A DNA stretch of 38,360 nucleotides from an uncultured Prevotella sp. (GCA_944320255.1 CALUGU010000011.1:1-38360), one strand, 5' to 3'; positions 24,508 through 32,796 are shown, counted from the first letter of the stretch. The notes: a model not told the origin generated them from the sequence alone. Translations and numbers: made by a program.

Positions 24508-26364
24508 TTAATTCCCATTGATGAGGCGGAGCAGTCGGTCTACGGCTTCTTCTTCGGGGATGTTCTTCTCCACGCACTGCTTGCCCTTGTAGAGCGACAC
24601 CTTGCCGCGGGCGGCGCCCACGTAGCCGTAGTCGGCGTCGGCCATCTCGCCGGGGCCGTTGACAATGCAGCCCATGATGCCTATCTTGAGGCCTTTCATG
24701 CCGCGGGTGGCTTCCTTGATGCGGGCTATGGTGGAGCGCAGGTCGTAGAGCGTGCGGCCGCAGCCGGGGCAGCTGATGTATTCGGTCTTGGTGGTGCGCA
24801 GTCGTGCGGCCTGGAGTATGCCGAAGGCGGTGGCGGTGACGTCGGCGGCGGGGAGCGTGCCGTCGTTCATGAGCCATAGGCCGTCGGTGAGGCCGTCGAA
24901 CATCAGCGCGCCCATGTCGGCGGCGGCTTCTATCTGGAAGTCGCCCTTCTCTTCTTGCGTGTGGCGGTAGGCCTGGCAGAAGACTACGGGGTTCTCCAAG
25001 CCGGCGGCCATAAGCTCGTGCACAAGGGCGCGCTGCTCGCCGAGGCGGTTCTTGTGGTTGGAGACGCTTACCACCACCACTTCGGGGTGCGCCTTGAGGC
25101 AGGCGATGTACTCGTCGGAGTCGGCGCCGTAGGGCAGCACGAGGAATTTCACGTCGGCCTTCACGGTTGAGATGAAGGGCACGGCGTTGTAGGGGAAGAT
25201 TGGGTAGACGCCGGTCGTGTCGGCCAGCCGGGCGTAAGCGTCGAAGTCAACGATGTAACGCTGGCCTTCGACGCGCCTTGCGGGGAGCTGCCGGCCGGTG
25301 TAAACGTAGTCGGGCGCGAGGCCGTCGCCTTCGGCCGTGAGCGTGGCGGGGTCGCCTCCGCCGAGCATCGAGGCTATCACGACGGGCGCGTTTGCGCCGC
25401 CGATGTTGCCGGCTGGCGTGGTGTGGCGGCGTTCGGGGCGCAGCCAGTCGAAGCCTGGGGCCTCGGTGCCGGGTATGGGCGTGTGTCCGGCGCGCGCCGT
25501 GACGTAATCCACGAGGTGGCGCGCCACGGGTATCTCGGCCTCAGGCTCCTCGCTTAGCGACACGCGAATGGTGTCGCCCAGTCCGTCGGCCAGCAGCGCG
25601 CCTATGCCGGCGGCGCTCTTTATGCGGCCGTCTTCGCCCTCGCCGGCCTCGGTGACGCCGAGGTGCAGGGGGTAGCGCATGCCTTCACGCTCCATCTCAC
25701 TCACCATGAGGCGCACGGAGCGCACCATGACGACGGTGTTGCTGGCCTTGATTGATATTACGACGTCGTTGAACTGTTCGCGCTTGCAGATGCGCAGGAA
25801 CTCCATGCAGCTCTCGACGATGCCTTCGGGCGTGTCGCCGTAGCGCGACATTATGCGGTCGGAGAGCGAGCCGTGGTTGACGCCTATGCGCAGGGCGGTG
25901 TGGTGCTGTCGGCAGATGTCGAGCAGGGGGATGAAGCGCGCCTCGATTTTCTTTAGTTCGTCGGCGTATTCCTCGTCGGTGTATTCAAGGTGCTTGAACG
26001 TGCGCGCCGGATCGACGTAGTTGCCGGGGTTGATGCGCACTTTTTCGGCGTAGAGCGCGGCCACCTCGGCCACGTGCGGGTTGAAGTGGACGTCGGCCAC
26101 GAGCGGCGTGTCGTATCCGTCGGCGCGGAGCCGTGCGTTGATGTCGCGCAGGTTCTCGGCCTCGCGCACGCCCTGCGTCGTCAGCCTGACGTATTCGCCT
26201 CCGGCGCGTATAATCCTTTCGGCCTGGGCCACGCTGGCTTCGGTGTCTGTGGTCGGCGTGGTTGTCATCGACTGCACCCGTATCGGGTTGGCTCCGCCCA
26301 TCGGCGTGCCGCCGACGTGCACCTCGGTGGTCTCGCGGCGGCGGTAGTTGAACAAGTCAATCAT
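24508..26364 (-). CDS. ispG: 4-hydroxy-3-methylbut-2-enyl diphosphate synthase (flavodoxin/ferredoxin), long form
   Basis: IspG converts methylerythritol cyclodiphosphate to HMBPP in the MEP isoprenoid pathway. At 618 residues this is the long form found in Bacteroidetes, Chlamydiae and plants, with an insertion between the TIM barrel and the Fe-S domain. The N-terminus (NPIRVQSMTTTPTTDTEA) is the classic GcpE start of the barrel, VADVHFNPHVA and GVNHGSL follow. The 4Fe-4S ligands are in SCPGCGRT (about 529-535) and GIMGCIVNGPGEMADAD (about 562-578). The start at 26364 fits the conserved N-terminus. It follows purE in the same direction, an order common in Bacteroidales, with a hairpin between them. 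Confidence 0.97.
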   Translation of the reverse strand: MIDLFNYRRRETTEVHVGGTPMGGANPIRVQSMTTTPTTDTEASVAQAERIIRAGGEYVRLTTQGVREAENLRDINARLRADGYDTPLVADVHFNPHVAEVAALYAEKVRINPGNYVDPARTFKHLEYTDEEYADELKKIEARFIPLLDICRQHHTALRIGVNHGSLSDRIMSRYGDTPEGIVESCMEFLRICKREQFNDVVISIKASNTVVMVRSVRLMVSEMEREGMRYPLHLGVTEAGEGEDGRIKSAAGIGALLADGLGDTIRVSLSEEPEAEIPVARHLVDYVTARAGHTPIPGTEAPGFDWLRPERRHTTPAGNIGGANAPVVIASMLGGGDPATLTAEGDGLAPDYVYTGRQLPARRVEGQRYIVDFDAYARLADTTGVYPIFPYNAVPFISTVKADVKFLVLPYGADSDEYIACLKAHPEVVVVSVSNHKNRLGEQRALVHELMAAGLENPVVFCQAYRHTQEEKGDFQIEAAADMGALMFDGLTDGLWLMNDGTLPAADVTATAFGILQAARLRTTKTEYISCPGCGRTLYDLRSTIARIKEATRGMKGLKIGIMGCIVNGPGEMADADYGYVGAARGKVSLYKGKQCVEKNIPEEEAVDRLLRLINGN

Positions 26365-26473
26365 AATTTAAGAGTGAAGAGTTAAGAATTAAGAGTTAAG
26401 AATTAAGAAAATATGTTTTGCAAGGTGTTCGCTTACAGCAAGGCATTTTTTCTTAATTCTTAACTCTTAACTC
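26365..26473 (-). terminator. Long inverted repeat with terminator between purE and ispG
   Basis: TTAAGAATTAAGAG words on the left (26369-26405) pair with TTCTTAACTCTTAA words on the right (26452-26480) to form a long stem; inside it, ATGTTTTGC (about 26413-26421) pairs with GCAAGGCAT (26437-26445), two G-U pairs, followed by T6. It lies directly after the purE stop and before the ispG start, so purE may end here and ispG be driven separately or by read-through. Confidence 0.7.
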
Positions 26474-26980
26474 TTAATTGGTTTTGTACTCATATTTTAC
26501 CTCGGCCAGTTCCTTGTTGGCCTTTTCTATTTTCGCGCCGAGTCCGGCCTTGTAGGCGGCCAGGCGTGCTGCGATGTCGTCGTCGGCCAGGGCGAGCATC
26601 TCCACGGCGAGGATGGCGGCGTTCATCGCCCCGTTCACGCCGACGGTGGCCACGGGTATTCCCGGCGGCATCTGTATTATGCTGAGCATTGCGTCGAGGC
26701 CGTCGAGCATTCCCTTGATGGGCACTCCGATTACGGGCAGCGTGGTCGAGGCGGCTATCACGCCGGGCAGCGCGGCGGCCATGCCGGCTCCTGCTATTAT
26801 CACCTTCACGCCGCGGGCCTTGGCCTGCTTGGCGAACTGCTCCACGGCGTCGGGCGTGCGGTGTGCCGAGAGTGCGTTGACTTCAAATGGCACCTGCATG
26901 TCGTTGAGGAACTTGCAGGCTTTTTCCATTACGGGCAGGTCGCTTGTGCTGCCCATGATGATGCTTACTAATGGGGTCAT
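26474..26980 (-). CDS. purE: N5-carboxyaminoimidazole ribonucleotide mutase
   Basis: PurE moves the carboxyl group from N5-CAIR to carbon 4 to give CAIR in purine synthesis. The 168-residue protein has all class I PurE motifs: GSTSD (10-14), the catalytic SAHRTP (38-43, His40), [12 protein letters not shown], the PVIGVPIKG loop and [15 protein letters not shown]. Length is normal. Class I sequence implies a PurK partner elsewhere. It is upstream of ispG, the usual Bacteroidales order. The promoter should lie in the following gap, but I could not assign one. Confidence 0.97.
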   Translation of the reverse strand: MTPLVSIIMGSTSDLPVMEKACKFLNDMQVPFEVNALSAHRTPDAVEQFAKQAKARGVKVIIAGAGMAAALPGVIAASTTLPVIGVPIKGMLDGLDAMLSIIQMPPGIPVATVGVNGAMNAAILAVEMLALADDDIAARLAAYKAGLGAKIEKANKELAEVKYEYKTN

Positions 26981-27200
26981 GTTGTTTTATTTTTTGTGGT
27001 TATAAATTCTTAAATCAAGTTGACACATATAAGTAAAAAAACTGCGCAAATCGTTGTTTTTTAGTAACTTAGAGTTGTAGTTCAAACCTCTGTGTATGCG
27101 CAACCTATACACAAAGTTCGTCAAAATACTTGGAATATGCAAGCAAATTTCCAATAATCTCGTAAATGCGCACGGTTTTTTCATAGTGTATGTATTTCAG
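26981..27200 (-). other. Conserved-looking structured element upstream of purE
   Basis: This AT-rich stretch has several complementary segments: TGTGTAT/ATACACA (27091-27113), TTGGAA/TTTCCAA (27128-27152) and three TGCGCA words (27042, 27097, 27165). Its minus strand carries a 65-codon ORF (27184-26987) with no recognisable domain. I recall near-identical sequence in several places in Bacteroides-like genomes, which would make it a dispersed element or structured RNA rather than a gene. This recollection needs a search. It ends just before the purE start. Confidence 0.4.
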
Positions 27201-27287
27201 ATTTGTGCCCTTTCACCCTGCGTAAGGCCGTTAATCGCGGCGTGATATGCCGTGAGTTGCGGCGCGTTTTGCGGCAAGTTGTTTTTA

Positions 27288-27480
27288 TAGGGCAGATGAG
27301 ACCAATAAGCCTAATAGGCTCAATGAGCCTGATGGGGCAGATGAGCCTGATGGGCCTTGGCGGTAACTGCTTGCCTGCTGTGAACTTGTCTGCTTGTCTG
27401 CTGACGGCTTGTCTGCTGTGACCTCGTCTGCTTGTCTGCTTGTCCCTTGTCTGCTAAAAACGCTCGTCTGCTAAACAATG
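27288..27480. repeat. Low-complexity gap: AAGCCTGATAGGC and CTTGTCTGCT words
   Basis: The first half (27288-27360) is built from AATAAGCCTAATAGGC and GATGAGCCTGATGGG words. The second half (27370-27475) is built from about nine copies of (C/T)TTGTCTGCT. No gene. The first word family recurs at 32955, 37200 and 38000, the second at 21991. A weak promoter (TTTG at 27506, TAATCTTTTG at 27532) may follow for the lyase gene. Confidence 0.75.
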
Positions 27481-27564
27481 TTAAACAAATGTTACTTTTT
27501 TATGCTTTGTCAGTCATATAAGCAGATAACGTAATCTTTTGAATTTTTTAATATACTTTATTTT

Positions 27565-29307
27565 ATGAACAAGAAAACATTGGCAGTTGCGGCCTTGGCC
27601 TTGGGCCTTGGGTCGCAGTCAGTTATGGCGCAGTACCCTGAGCTTACGCCGGAGGGAAAGGCCAAGATCGACTCGCTGACGAAGGTGTGGACGGCACACT
27701 CTGACTCGGCTTGGGCCGTAGCGTTCCCCATCGTGAAGAAAGAGGCTATGGAAGACGGCCGCCCCTACGTGCCTTGGGCGTGGAGGCCGTATGACCTGAA
27801 GCAGGCTAAGATACCGGCGTTCCCCGGCGCAGAGGGCGGCGGCATGTACACGCAGGGAGGCCGCGGCGGCAAGGTGCTCGTTGTGACCAACTTGAACGAC
27901 GACGGCCCCGGCTCGTTCCGCTGGGCTTGCGAGCAGGGCGGAGCGCGCATCATCGTGTTCAACGTCAGCGGCATCATCTGGCTCAAGACGCCCGTCATCC
28001 TGCGCGCGCCTTACGTGACGATTGCGGGGCAGACGGCGCCGGGCGACGGAGTGTGCATCGCCGGGCAGTCGTTCCAGGTTAACACGCACGACGTCATCGT
28101 GCGCCACATGCGCTTCCGCCGCGGCTCCACCAACGTGTGGTACCGTGAGGACTCGTTCGGCGGCAACCCCGTGGGCAACATCATGATAGACCACTGCTCG
28201 TGCGAGTGGGGGCTGGACGAGAACATCTCTTTCTACCGCCACATGTTCGACATGGGCGACGGCAAGCCTTCGCGCAAGGAGCCTACGGTGAACGTCACCA
28301 TACAGAACACCATCTCGGCCAAGGGCCTTGACACGTACAACCACGCCTTCGGCTCTACCATCGGCGGCGAGAACACGTCGTTCATGCGCAACCTTTGGGC
28401 CGACAACACGGGCCGCAACCCGTCGATAGGGTGGGGCGGAGTGTTCAACTTCGTCAACAACGTAATCTACAACTGGGTTCACCGCACGGCTGACGGAGGC
28501 GAGTTCTCGACGATGAGCAACTTCATCAACAACTATTACAAGCCCGGCCCGCTGACGCCGAAAGACTCTCCCGTGGGCTACCGCATCGTAAAGAGCGAGA
28601 GCCGCAGCAAGAAGCTCTTCCCCTACGCGCAGTATGGCCGCGTCTACGCCATCGGCAACATCATGGAGGGCAACGAGCGCGTGACCAAGGACAACTGGGA
28701 CGGCGGCATACAGATAGCCGACAAGGACGGCGAGATAAACGCCGACGAGAAGGCCCTGATGAAGAGCAACGAGCCGTTCGAGATGCCTCACATGACCATC
28801 CTGCCGTCTGACAAGACCTTCGACTACGTGCTCGACAACGTGGGCGCGATGCTTCCCACGCGTGACATCGTTGACGAGCGCATCATCAACGAGGTGCGCA
28901 CGGGCGAGGCTTACTACGTGAAGAAGCTGCCCAAGGACAACCCTTACGGCGACCACTGGGGCATGCGCGACCGCTCGAAGAACGAGGAAGGCCTCTTCAA
29001 GTACCGCCGCCTGCCGAAGGATTCTTACAAGCTGGGCATCATCACCGACCCGCGCCAGATGGGCGGATACCCCGAATACCAGGGCGAGCCGCGCGTTGAC
29101 ACCGACGGCGACGGCATGCCCGACGACTGGGAGATAGCCAACGGCCTGAACCCCAACGACCCCTCGGACGCCAACGGCGACTGCACCGGCGACGGCTACA
29201 CCAACATCGAGAAATACATCAACGGCATAAGCACCAAGGTGAAGGTTGACTGGACCGACCTGAAGAACAACTACGACACCCTGGCCGGCCGCAAGAGCCT
29301 GTATTGA
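27565..29307 (+). CDS. Secreted pectate-lyase-like polysaccharide lyase (family 1)
   Basis: Secreted enzyme of 580 residues. The signal peptide (1-22, ending VMA before Gln) directs export. From about residue 75 (AFPGAEGGGMYTQGGRGGKV, then NLNDDGPGSFRWACEQ) it has the right-handed beta-helix start of PL1/pectate lyase relatives, with IWLKTPVILRAPYVTIAGQT and MIDHCSCEWGLDEN rungs. The family cleaves pectic chains by beta-elimination with calcium. Near the C-terminus DTDGDGMPDDWEIANGLNPN and DANGDCTGDGYTN are calcium-binding thrombospondin-3-like loops. It is alone between purE and the PAS gene, with no SusC/SusD pair in view, so it is not part of a visible utilisation locus. Very GC-rich relative to the gaps around it. 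Exact substrate is not clear. Confidence 0.88.
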   Translation: MNKKTLAVAALALGLGSQSVMAQYPELTPEGKAKIDSLTKVWTAHSDSAWAVAFPIVKKEAMEDGRPYVPWAWRPYDLKQAKIPAFPGAEGGGMYTQGGRGGKVLVVTNLNDDGPGSFRWACEQGGARIIVFNVSGIIWLKTPVILRAPYVTIAGQTAPGDGVCIAGQSFQVNTHDVIVRHMRFRRGSTNVWYREDSFGGNPVGNIMIDHCSCEWGLDENISFYRHMFDMGDGKPSRKEPTVNVTIQNTISAKGLDTYNHAFGSTIGGENTSFMRNLWADNTGRNPSIGWGGVFNFVNNVIYNWVHRTADGGEFSTMSNFINNYYKPGPLTPKDSPVGYRIVKSESRSKKLFPYAQYGRVYAIGNIMEGNERVTKDNWDGGIQIADKDGEINADEKALMKSNEPFEMPHMTILPSDKTFDYVLDNVGAMLPTRDIVDERIINEVRTGEAYYVKKLPKDNPYGDHWGMRDRSKNEEGLFKYRRLPKDSYKLGIITDPRQMGGYPEYQGEPRVDTDGDGMPDDWEIANGLNPNDPSDANGDCTGDGYTNIEKYINGISTKVKVDWTDLKNNYDTLAGRKSLY

Positions 29308-29317
29308 TTTATTATTT

Positions 29318-29416
29318 AAGGAGTAAAGGAGAGAAGGAGTAAGGAGTAAAAGTAGAATAGCTTTAATTACAAGGCATATCTACTTTACTCCTTACTCCTT
29401 CTCTCCTTTACTCCTT
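29318..29416 (+). terminator. 39-base inverted repeat made of AGGAGTAA words
   Basis: The left arm (29318-29356) and right arm (29379-29416) are almost perfect reverse complements (one base shorter on the right) around a 22-base loop. It starts ten bases after the lyase stop codon and should form a very stable hairpin. Further CTCCTTACTC-type pyrimidine words run on to 29482, the end of the leftward PAS gene, so the structure separates two convergent genes. Confidence 0.8.
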
Positions 29417-29482
29417 ATTCTTTTCTCCTTTTACTCCTTAGGAAAAAACTATTCTACTTCTCTCCTTACTCCTCCTCTCCTT

Positions 29483-29827
29483 TTACTCCTTTCTTACATA
29501 ATGCGGCAGCTCCTCCGGGATGACCATCGACACCTCCACGATGCCGCAAACGCGCCCTTCGGTGTCGGTCGTGGCCGTCTGGTAAATCATCTTCCTCACG
29601 CCCCCTTTCTCTATCGTGTAGGCGTTCGTGCCCCCGTCGGCCAGCAGCCGTCGTATTATTCCCGCCGCGCGCTCCCCGTGGCAGTCGTAAAGGCTCTTGC
29701 CGATGAGGTCGCCGTGCTTGCGGTAAGTCTCCATCGCGCGGCGGTTCATGTAGCGTATTACGCCATCCTTGTCGGCCGCCGTCACGGCGCACGCCATACC
29801 CTCGGCCCAGTTGAAATCTTTTTCCAT
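29483..29827 (-). CDS. Small single-domain PAS protein
   Basis: Protein of 114 residues that is essentially one PAS domain, a small-molecule or redox sensing fold. FNWAEGMACAVTAADKDGVI and YMNRRAMETY are the usual N-terminal strand and helix, LIGKSLYDCHGE the central loop, and RVCGIVEVSMVI the last strand. No effector domain is attached, so it must act through a partner. I chose the ATG at 29827 with AAAGGA nine bases upstream; a TTG two codons earlier is less likely. A TAATTTTG -7 box lies at 29871-29864 on the minus strand, with no good -33 box. Ligand unknown. Confidence 0.8.
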   Translation of the reverse strand: MEKDFNWAEGMACAVTAADKDGVIRYMNRRAMETYRKHGDLIGKSLYDCHGERAAGIIRRLLADGGTNAYTIEKGGVRKMIYQTATTDTEGRVCGIVEVSMVIPEELPHYVRKE

Positions 29828-29901
29828 AGTCAAAATCCTTTCAGTTAAATGTTTCTTTCATTGCAAAATTACGGATAAATCCATACATTTTCATTCAAAT
29901 A

Positions 29902-29934
29902 TTTGATGTTTTTATGGATTAATCGCTATATTTG
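29902..29934 (+). promoter_or_regulatory. Perfect Bacteroidetes promoter upstream of the structured leader
   Basis: TTTG at 29902-29905, 21 bases, then TATATTTG at 29927-29934 fits the consensus exactly. Transcription would start near 29940, about 255 bases before the start codon at 30198. Confidence 0.8.
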
Positions 29935-29939
29935 CATCG

Positions 29940-30183
29940 CGGGTGTGCATTGCGCGCGCCGTATGTTTTTTGGTATTAAGAAGCGTTATGCTTGTCGTAC
30001 AATCGGAAACCTAGGAAATTTCCACAATGTACACGACGTTGGCATGATGGTTCTCACGCTTGGCGTGGGCTGCTGTCTTTGCGTCTGTGTACATGGGCTA
30101 TCCTAGGGCCTCCGGTTGAAGATGTGGGCATTGCAGTCTCACGCTTCATGGTTTTAATATAGCCCAGTTGGGACTGGCTGGGC
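29940..30183 (+). ncRNA. Candidate structured 5' leader RNA
   Basis: Predicted transcript leader with several helices: GGAAA/TTTCC near 30005-30023, ATGTACAC (30027-30034) with GTGTACAT (30087-30094), a seven-pair hairpin CTCACGC/GCGTGGG (30053-30059 with 30063-30069), and GCCCAG/CTGGGC (30162-30167 with 30178-30183) whose last base touches the ribosome binding site at 30184. CCTAGG occurs twice. A 67-codon ORF here (29903-30106) has no credible protein character. The position, between a perfect promoter and a perfect Shine-Dalgarno, suggests regulation of the gene at 30198, or a small RNA. I do not recognise it as a named riboswitch, although its sequence seems familiar from other Bacteroidales. 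Confidence 0.5.
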
Positions 30184-30197
30184 AGGAGGTATATATT

Positions 30198-30887
30198 ATG
30201 AAAAAGAAAAAATTTTTAATGAGTATTTTATTAGCATTTGCTTTTACAGTGTGTGCTAACGCACAAATTATGCGTGCGGAAGAATTAGAAAAGTATGCAA
30301 AAGAAAAATACGGAGATAAATGGGTTGATGCAGCCGAGAATTTAGCTTCAAATCTTGAACTCGACAAGAATAATGGAATAACATATGTTCAAGTTATACC
30401 TTGTCCTGGAAAAACGAAAGACGATTTATATGTGCTGCTTAACTATTGGTTTACAACGACTTTTAATGATGCTAACTCTGTAATAAAGTTAAATGACAAG
30501 GAGCTTGGAACTATTATAGCTCAAGGTTTTGTCGGTGATATAGCCAGTCATGCAGGAGGAACAAATGCTTATGATGTTTCAATTAGACCCGTTATAAAGG
30601 TAGATATAAAGGATGAGAAAATACGTGTGACTTATACAGTACCTTTTTATTCGGTCGTCGTAGCTCAAGGAGGTGGTTGGATAGGCGCGCTTGGAGGAAA
30701 TATTCCGACAAGGAGTGATGAAAATTGGACGATTGATTCATGTTATCCTTTCGTTAAAAAAGATAAACATAAGAAGACATCTTGTAAGGCTTTGGTTATG
30801 TCTCATGCTTATTCAAATGTTATAATGGATAAGATTGAAGAAGCTGTTAAAAATGGATTGATAGGTAATGAGAACGATAATTGGTGA
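30198..30887 (+). CDS. Secreted DUF4468-like protein
   Basis: Protein of 229 residues with a signal peptide (MKKKKFLMSILLAFAFTVCA then NAQ). Residues about 40-140 (ITYVQVIPCPGKTKDDLYVL, then NDKELGTIIAQGFVGDI and IKVDIKDEKIRVTYTVPFY) fit the DUF4468 beta-sandwich found in exported Bacteroidetes proteins of unknown function. The start at 30198 has AGGAGGT eight bases upstream (30184-30190), unusual in this phylum and a strong reason for this start rather than 30168. The gene is much more AT-rich than its neighbours, which hints at a different origin. It is preceded by a long structured leader and followed by a terminator hairpin. Confidence 0.8.
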   Translation: MKKKKFLMSILLAFAFTVCANAQIMRAEELEKYAKEKYGDKWVDAAENLASNLELDKNNGITYVQVIPCPGKTKDDLYVLLNYWFTTTFNDANSVIKLNDKELGTIIAQGFVGDIASHAGGTNAYDVSIRPVIKVDIKDEKIRVTYTVPFYSVVVAQGGGWIGALGGNIPTRSDENWTIDSCYPFVKKDKHKKTSCKALVMSHAYSNVIMDKIEEAVKNGLIGNENDNW

Positions 30888-30934
30888 TGGCCTGATGTTT
30901 TTAATAATTGTAAAAGATTTGATTATATTGTAAT

Positions 30935-30966
30935 ACCGCCGCATTTTTATAAAAAAATGCGGCGGT
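30935..30966. terminator. Terminator between convergent genes
   Basis: A 14-base perfect stem (ACCGCCGCATTTTT at 30935-30948 with 30953-30966) closes a four-base loop between two convergent genes, so it likely serves both. T-runs after the stem are short. Confidence 0.75.
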
Positions 30967-30987
30967 GTATGTTTAATACGTTAATGA

Positions 30988-32538
30988 TCAATCCTCTTCC
31001 ACAATCCACTTGTCTATCGTCTTCGTATCGCGGCTGAAGTTTATTCCTAATTTAATGACTTTGCGGCCGTCGGACTTGAAGGGGGCGGCGTAGCCTCGTT
31101 CGTTGATTTGTTGCATTGCCTGCTCGGCCGTGCCGTCGAGCTTGAACTCCATGACGTAGATGTACGCCTTGGTCTTGAGCACGAGGTCAACGCGGCCGTT
31201 GGCGGTGTGGTACTCCACGTTTACGTGGAAGCCCATGAGGCAGAAGACGATGAAGAGCACGTTCTGGTAGTGCACTTCCAGGTCGCGCTGCATCTCGTAG
31301 GGTATGTCGGCGTAGAAAGTGCGCAGGCGGGAGAGGAAGGCGTCGTAGTCGCCGCGCTCCACGTCCATCACGAAACGCTTTATCTCGAAGGCCGTCTTTG
31401 TGGGCGGCACGTTGGTGTAGAAGGGCATGAGGTACCTGACGAAGCCGCGCTCCACCTCTTGGTTGGGGAAACCGAGGGTGTAGAGGCCGAACTCACGGTC
31501 GTAGTCCTTTATCGTGAGGTAGCCGCTCTGGTAGATTACGGGTATGGGGTCGGTTGACGCCGCGTCGATGCTGTTGAGCACGTCTTCAGACGTTACGTTG
31601 TGCGCCATGTCGTCAAGGTCGTAGTTGTGTATCTGGAGCAGCTTCACGAGGTAAGTCGGCGTGCCCGTCTCGAACCAGTAATAGCCGAACTTCTTTTTTG
31701 CGAACGTGTTGAGCAGGCTGAAGGGGTTGTACATTCCCGGCGCGTCTTCCTCGAAGTGGTAGCCGTCGTACATCCGCCGCAGCTCTGCGAGGCAGGCGTC
31801 GTAGTCCATGCCGTTGGCCTCGGCCAATGCCCCGATGTCGTCCTTGAACTGGGCTTCAAGCTCGTTCTCGCTGATGCCGCAGACGTCGTAAAACCTGTTC
31901 CACATCGATATGTCGTTGAGGTTGTTGAGGTCTGAAAAGACGCTCACCTTGCCGAACTTCGTGACGCCCGTGAGCATGGCGAAGCGTATGTCGCCGTCGC
32001 GGCTCTTGAGCGCGCCGTAAAAGGGCTTCAGCGTCTCGCGGTAGGCGTGTTGCAGCTCCTCGTTGCCGATGGCCTGGAGCATGGGCTTGTCGTACTCGTC
32101 AACGAGTATTACGACCCTGTGGCCGGTCTTCTCGTGGGCGCGCCTGATTATGCCGTTGAAGCGCATGGCCGGCCCGTATTCCGTAGGGCTGCTCCCGTAT
32201 ATCTTTTCCCATCCGTTCAGCGCGTCGTCGAGCACTTTTTCAAGTGAGTCGGGTCGGTCGTACTTCTGCGTGTTGAGGTCAAGGTGCAGCACGGGGTGGG
32301 GCGTCCAGTCGTCGGCCAGTCGGTCTATCGCCAGCCCTTTGAACAGCTCCCTCTTGCCCTCGAAGAACGCCTGTATCGTGCTGATCAGCAGGCTCTTGCC
32401 GAAGCGGCGCGGGCGGCTCAGGAAGTAATACCTGCCCTCTGTGACGAGCTTGTGTACCAAGTGGGTCTTGTCAACGTAGTAGTAGCCGTCCTTTATGAGG
32501 CTCTCAAAGTTTTGTATGCCTATGGGATATTGTTTCAT
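30988..32538 (-). CDS. AAA-ATPase-like protein with PD-(D/E)XK nuclease-type C-terminus
   Basis: Protein of 516 residues of a family that is numerous in Bacteroidetes genomes. The N-terminal AAA-ATPase-like domain starts MKQYPIGIQNFESLIKDGYY and has P-loop RPRRFGKS (42-49) and Walker B VVILVDEYDKP (about 142-152), then TGVTKFGKVSVFSDLNNLND. The C-terminal domain (about 440-516) has the nuclease core: GRVDLVL, then YVMEFKLDG with the E-x-K pair, and a Q-rich helix (AMQQINERGYA). Role is unknown; mobile or defence links are often suggested. It has its own TATCTTTG -7 box 22 bases upstream and is a single-gene unit. Confidence 0.88.
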   Translation of the reverse strand: MKQYPIGIQNFESLIKDGYYYVDKTHLVHKLVTEGRYYFLSRPRRFGKSLLISTIQAFFEGKRELFKGLAIDRLADDWTPHPVLHLDLNTQKYDRPDSLEKVLDDALNGWEKIYGSSPTEYGPAMRFNGIIRRAHEKTGHRVVILVDEYDKPMLQAIGNEELQHAYRETLKPFYGALKSRDGDIRFAMLTGVTKFGKVSVFSDLNNLNDISMWNRFYDVCGISENELEAQFKDDIGALAEANGMDYDACLAELRRMYDGYHFEEDAPGMYNPFSLLNTFAKKKFGYYWFETGTPTYLVKLLQIHNYDLDDMAHNVTSEDVLNSIDAASTDPIPVIYQSGYLTIKDYDREFGLYTLGFPNQEVERGFVRYLMPFYTNVPPTKTAFEIKRFVMDVERGDYDAFLSRLRTFYADIPYEMQRDLEVHYQNVLFIVFCLMGFHVNVEYHTANGRVDLVLKTKAYIYVMEFKLDGTAEQAMQQINERGYAAPFKSDGRKVIKLGINFSRDTKTIDKWIVEED

Positions 32539-32559
32539 AGCGATGCTGTTTTTATTTTA

Positions 32560-32567
32560 CAAAGATA
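32560..32567 (-). promoter_or_regulatory. -7 box of the AAA-ATPase-like gene
   Basis: Read leftward, TATCTTTG is a perfect -7 box, 22 bases from the start codon at 32538. No good TTTG is found 19-21 bases upstream. The preceding G makes it the same nine bases (GTATCTTTG) as in the CRISPR repeat. Confidence 0.55.
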
Positions 32568-32576
32568 CAATTTATT

Positions 32577-32796
32577 AAATGAAAAATGAAAAATGAACAA
32601 TGAAAAATCCAGCACCATTTAAATGAAAAATGAAAAATGAACAATGAAAAATCCAACACTCTTTAAATGAACAATGAAAAATGAACAATGAAAAATCCAA
32701 CACCATTTAAATGAAAAATGAAAAGTGAAGAGTGAAAAATCCAATACCAGTTAAGTGAAGAATGAAGAGTGAAGAGTGAAAAATCCGTTGCTTTTT
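32577..32796. repeat. Five tandem copies of a 44-base repeat
   Basis: Copies start at 32577, 32621, 32665, 32709 and 32753. Each is made of AATGAAAAATGAA-type words followed by AATCCA(A/G)CACCATTT. Copies diverge gradually from left to right. An inverted, partial copy lies at 33021-33088, so the whole gap between the ATPase and polA genes can fold back on itself. Confidence 0.95.

Noticed and set aside
26987..27184. 65-codon ORF upstream of purE
   Set aside because: No domain, AT-rich structured region; more likely a non-coding element.
29903..30106. 67-codon ORF in the structured leader
   Set aside because: Odd composition rich in Cys and Val, no domain, start upstream of the promoter's -7 box; the base-paired structure explains the sequence better.
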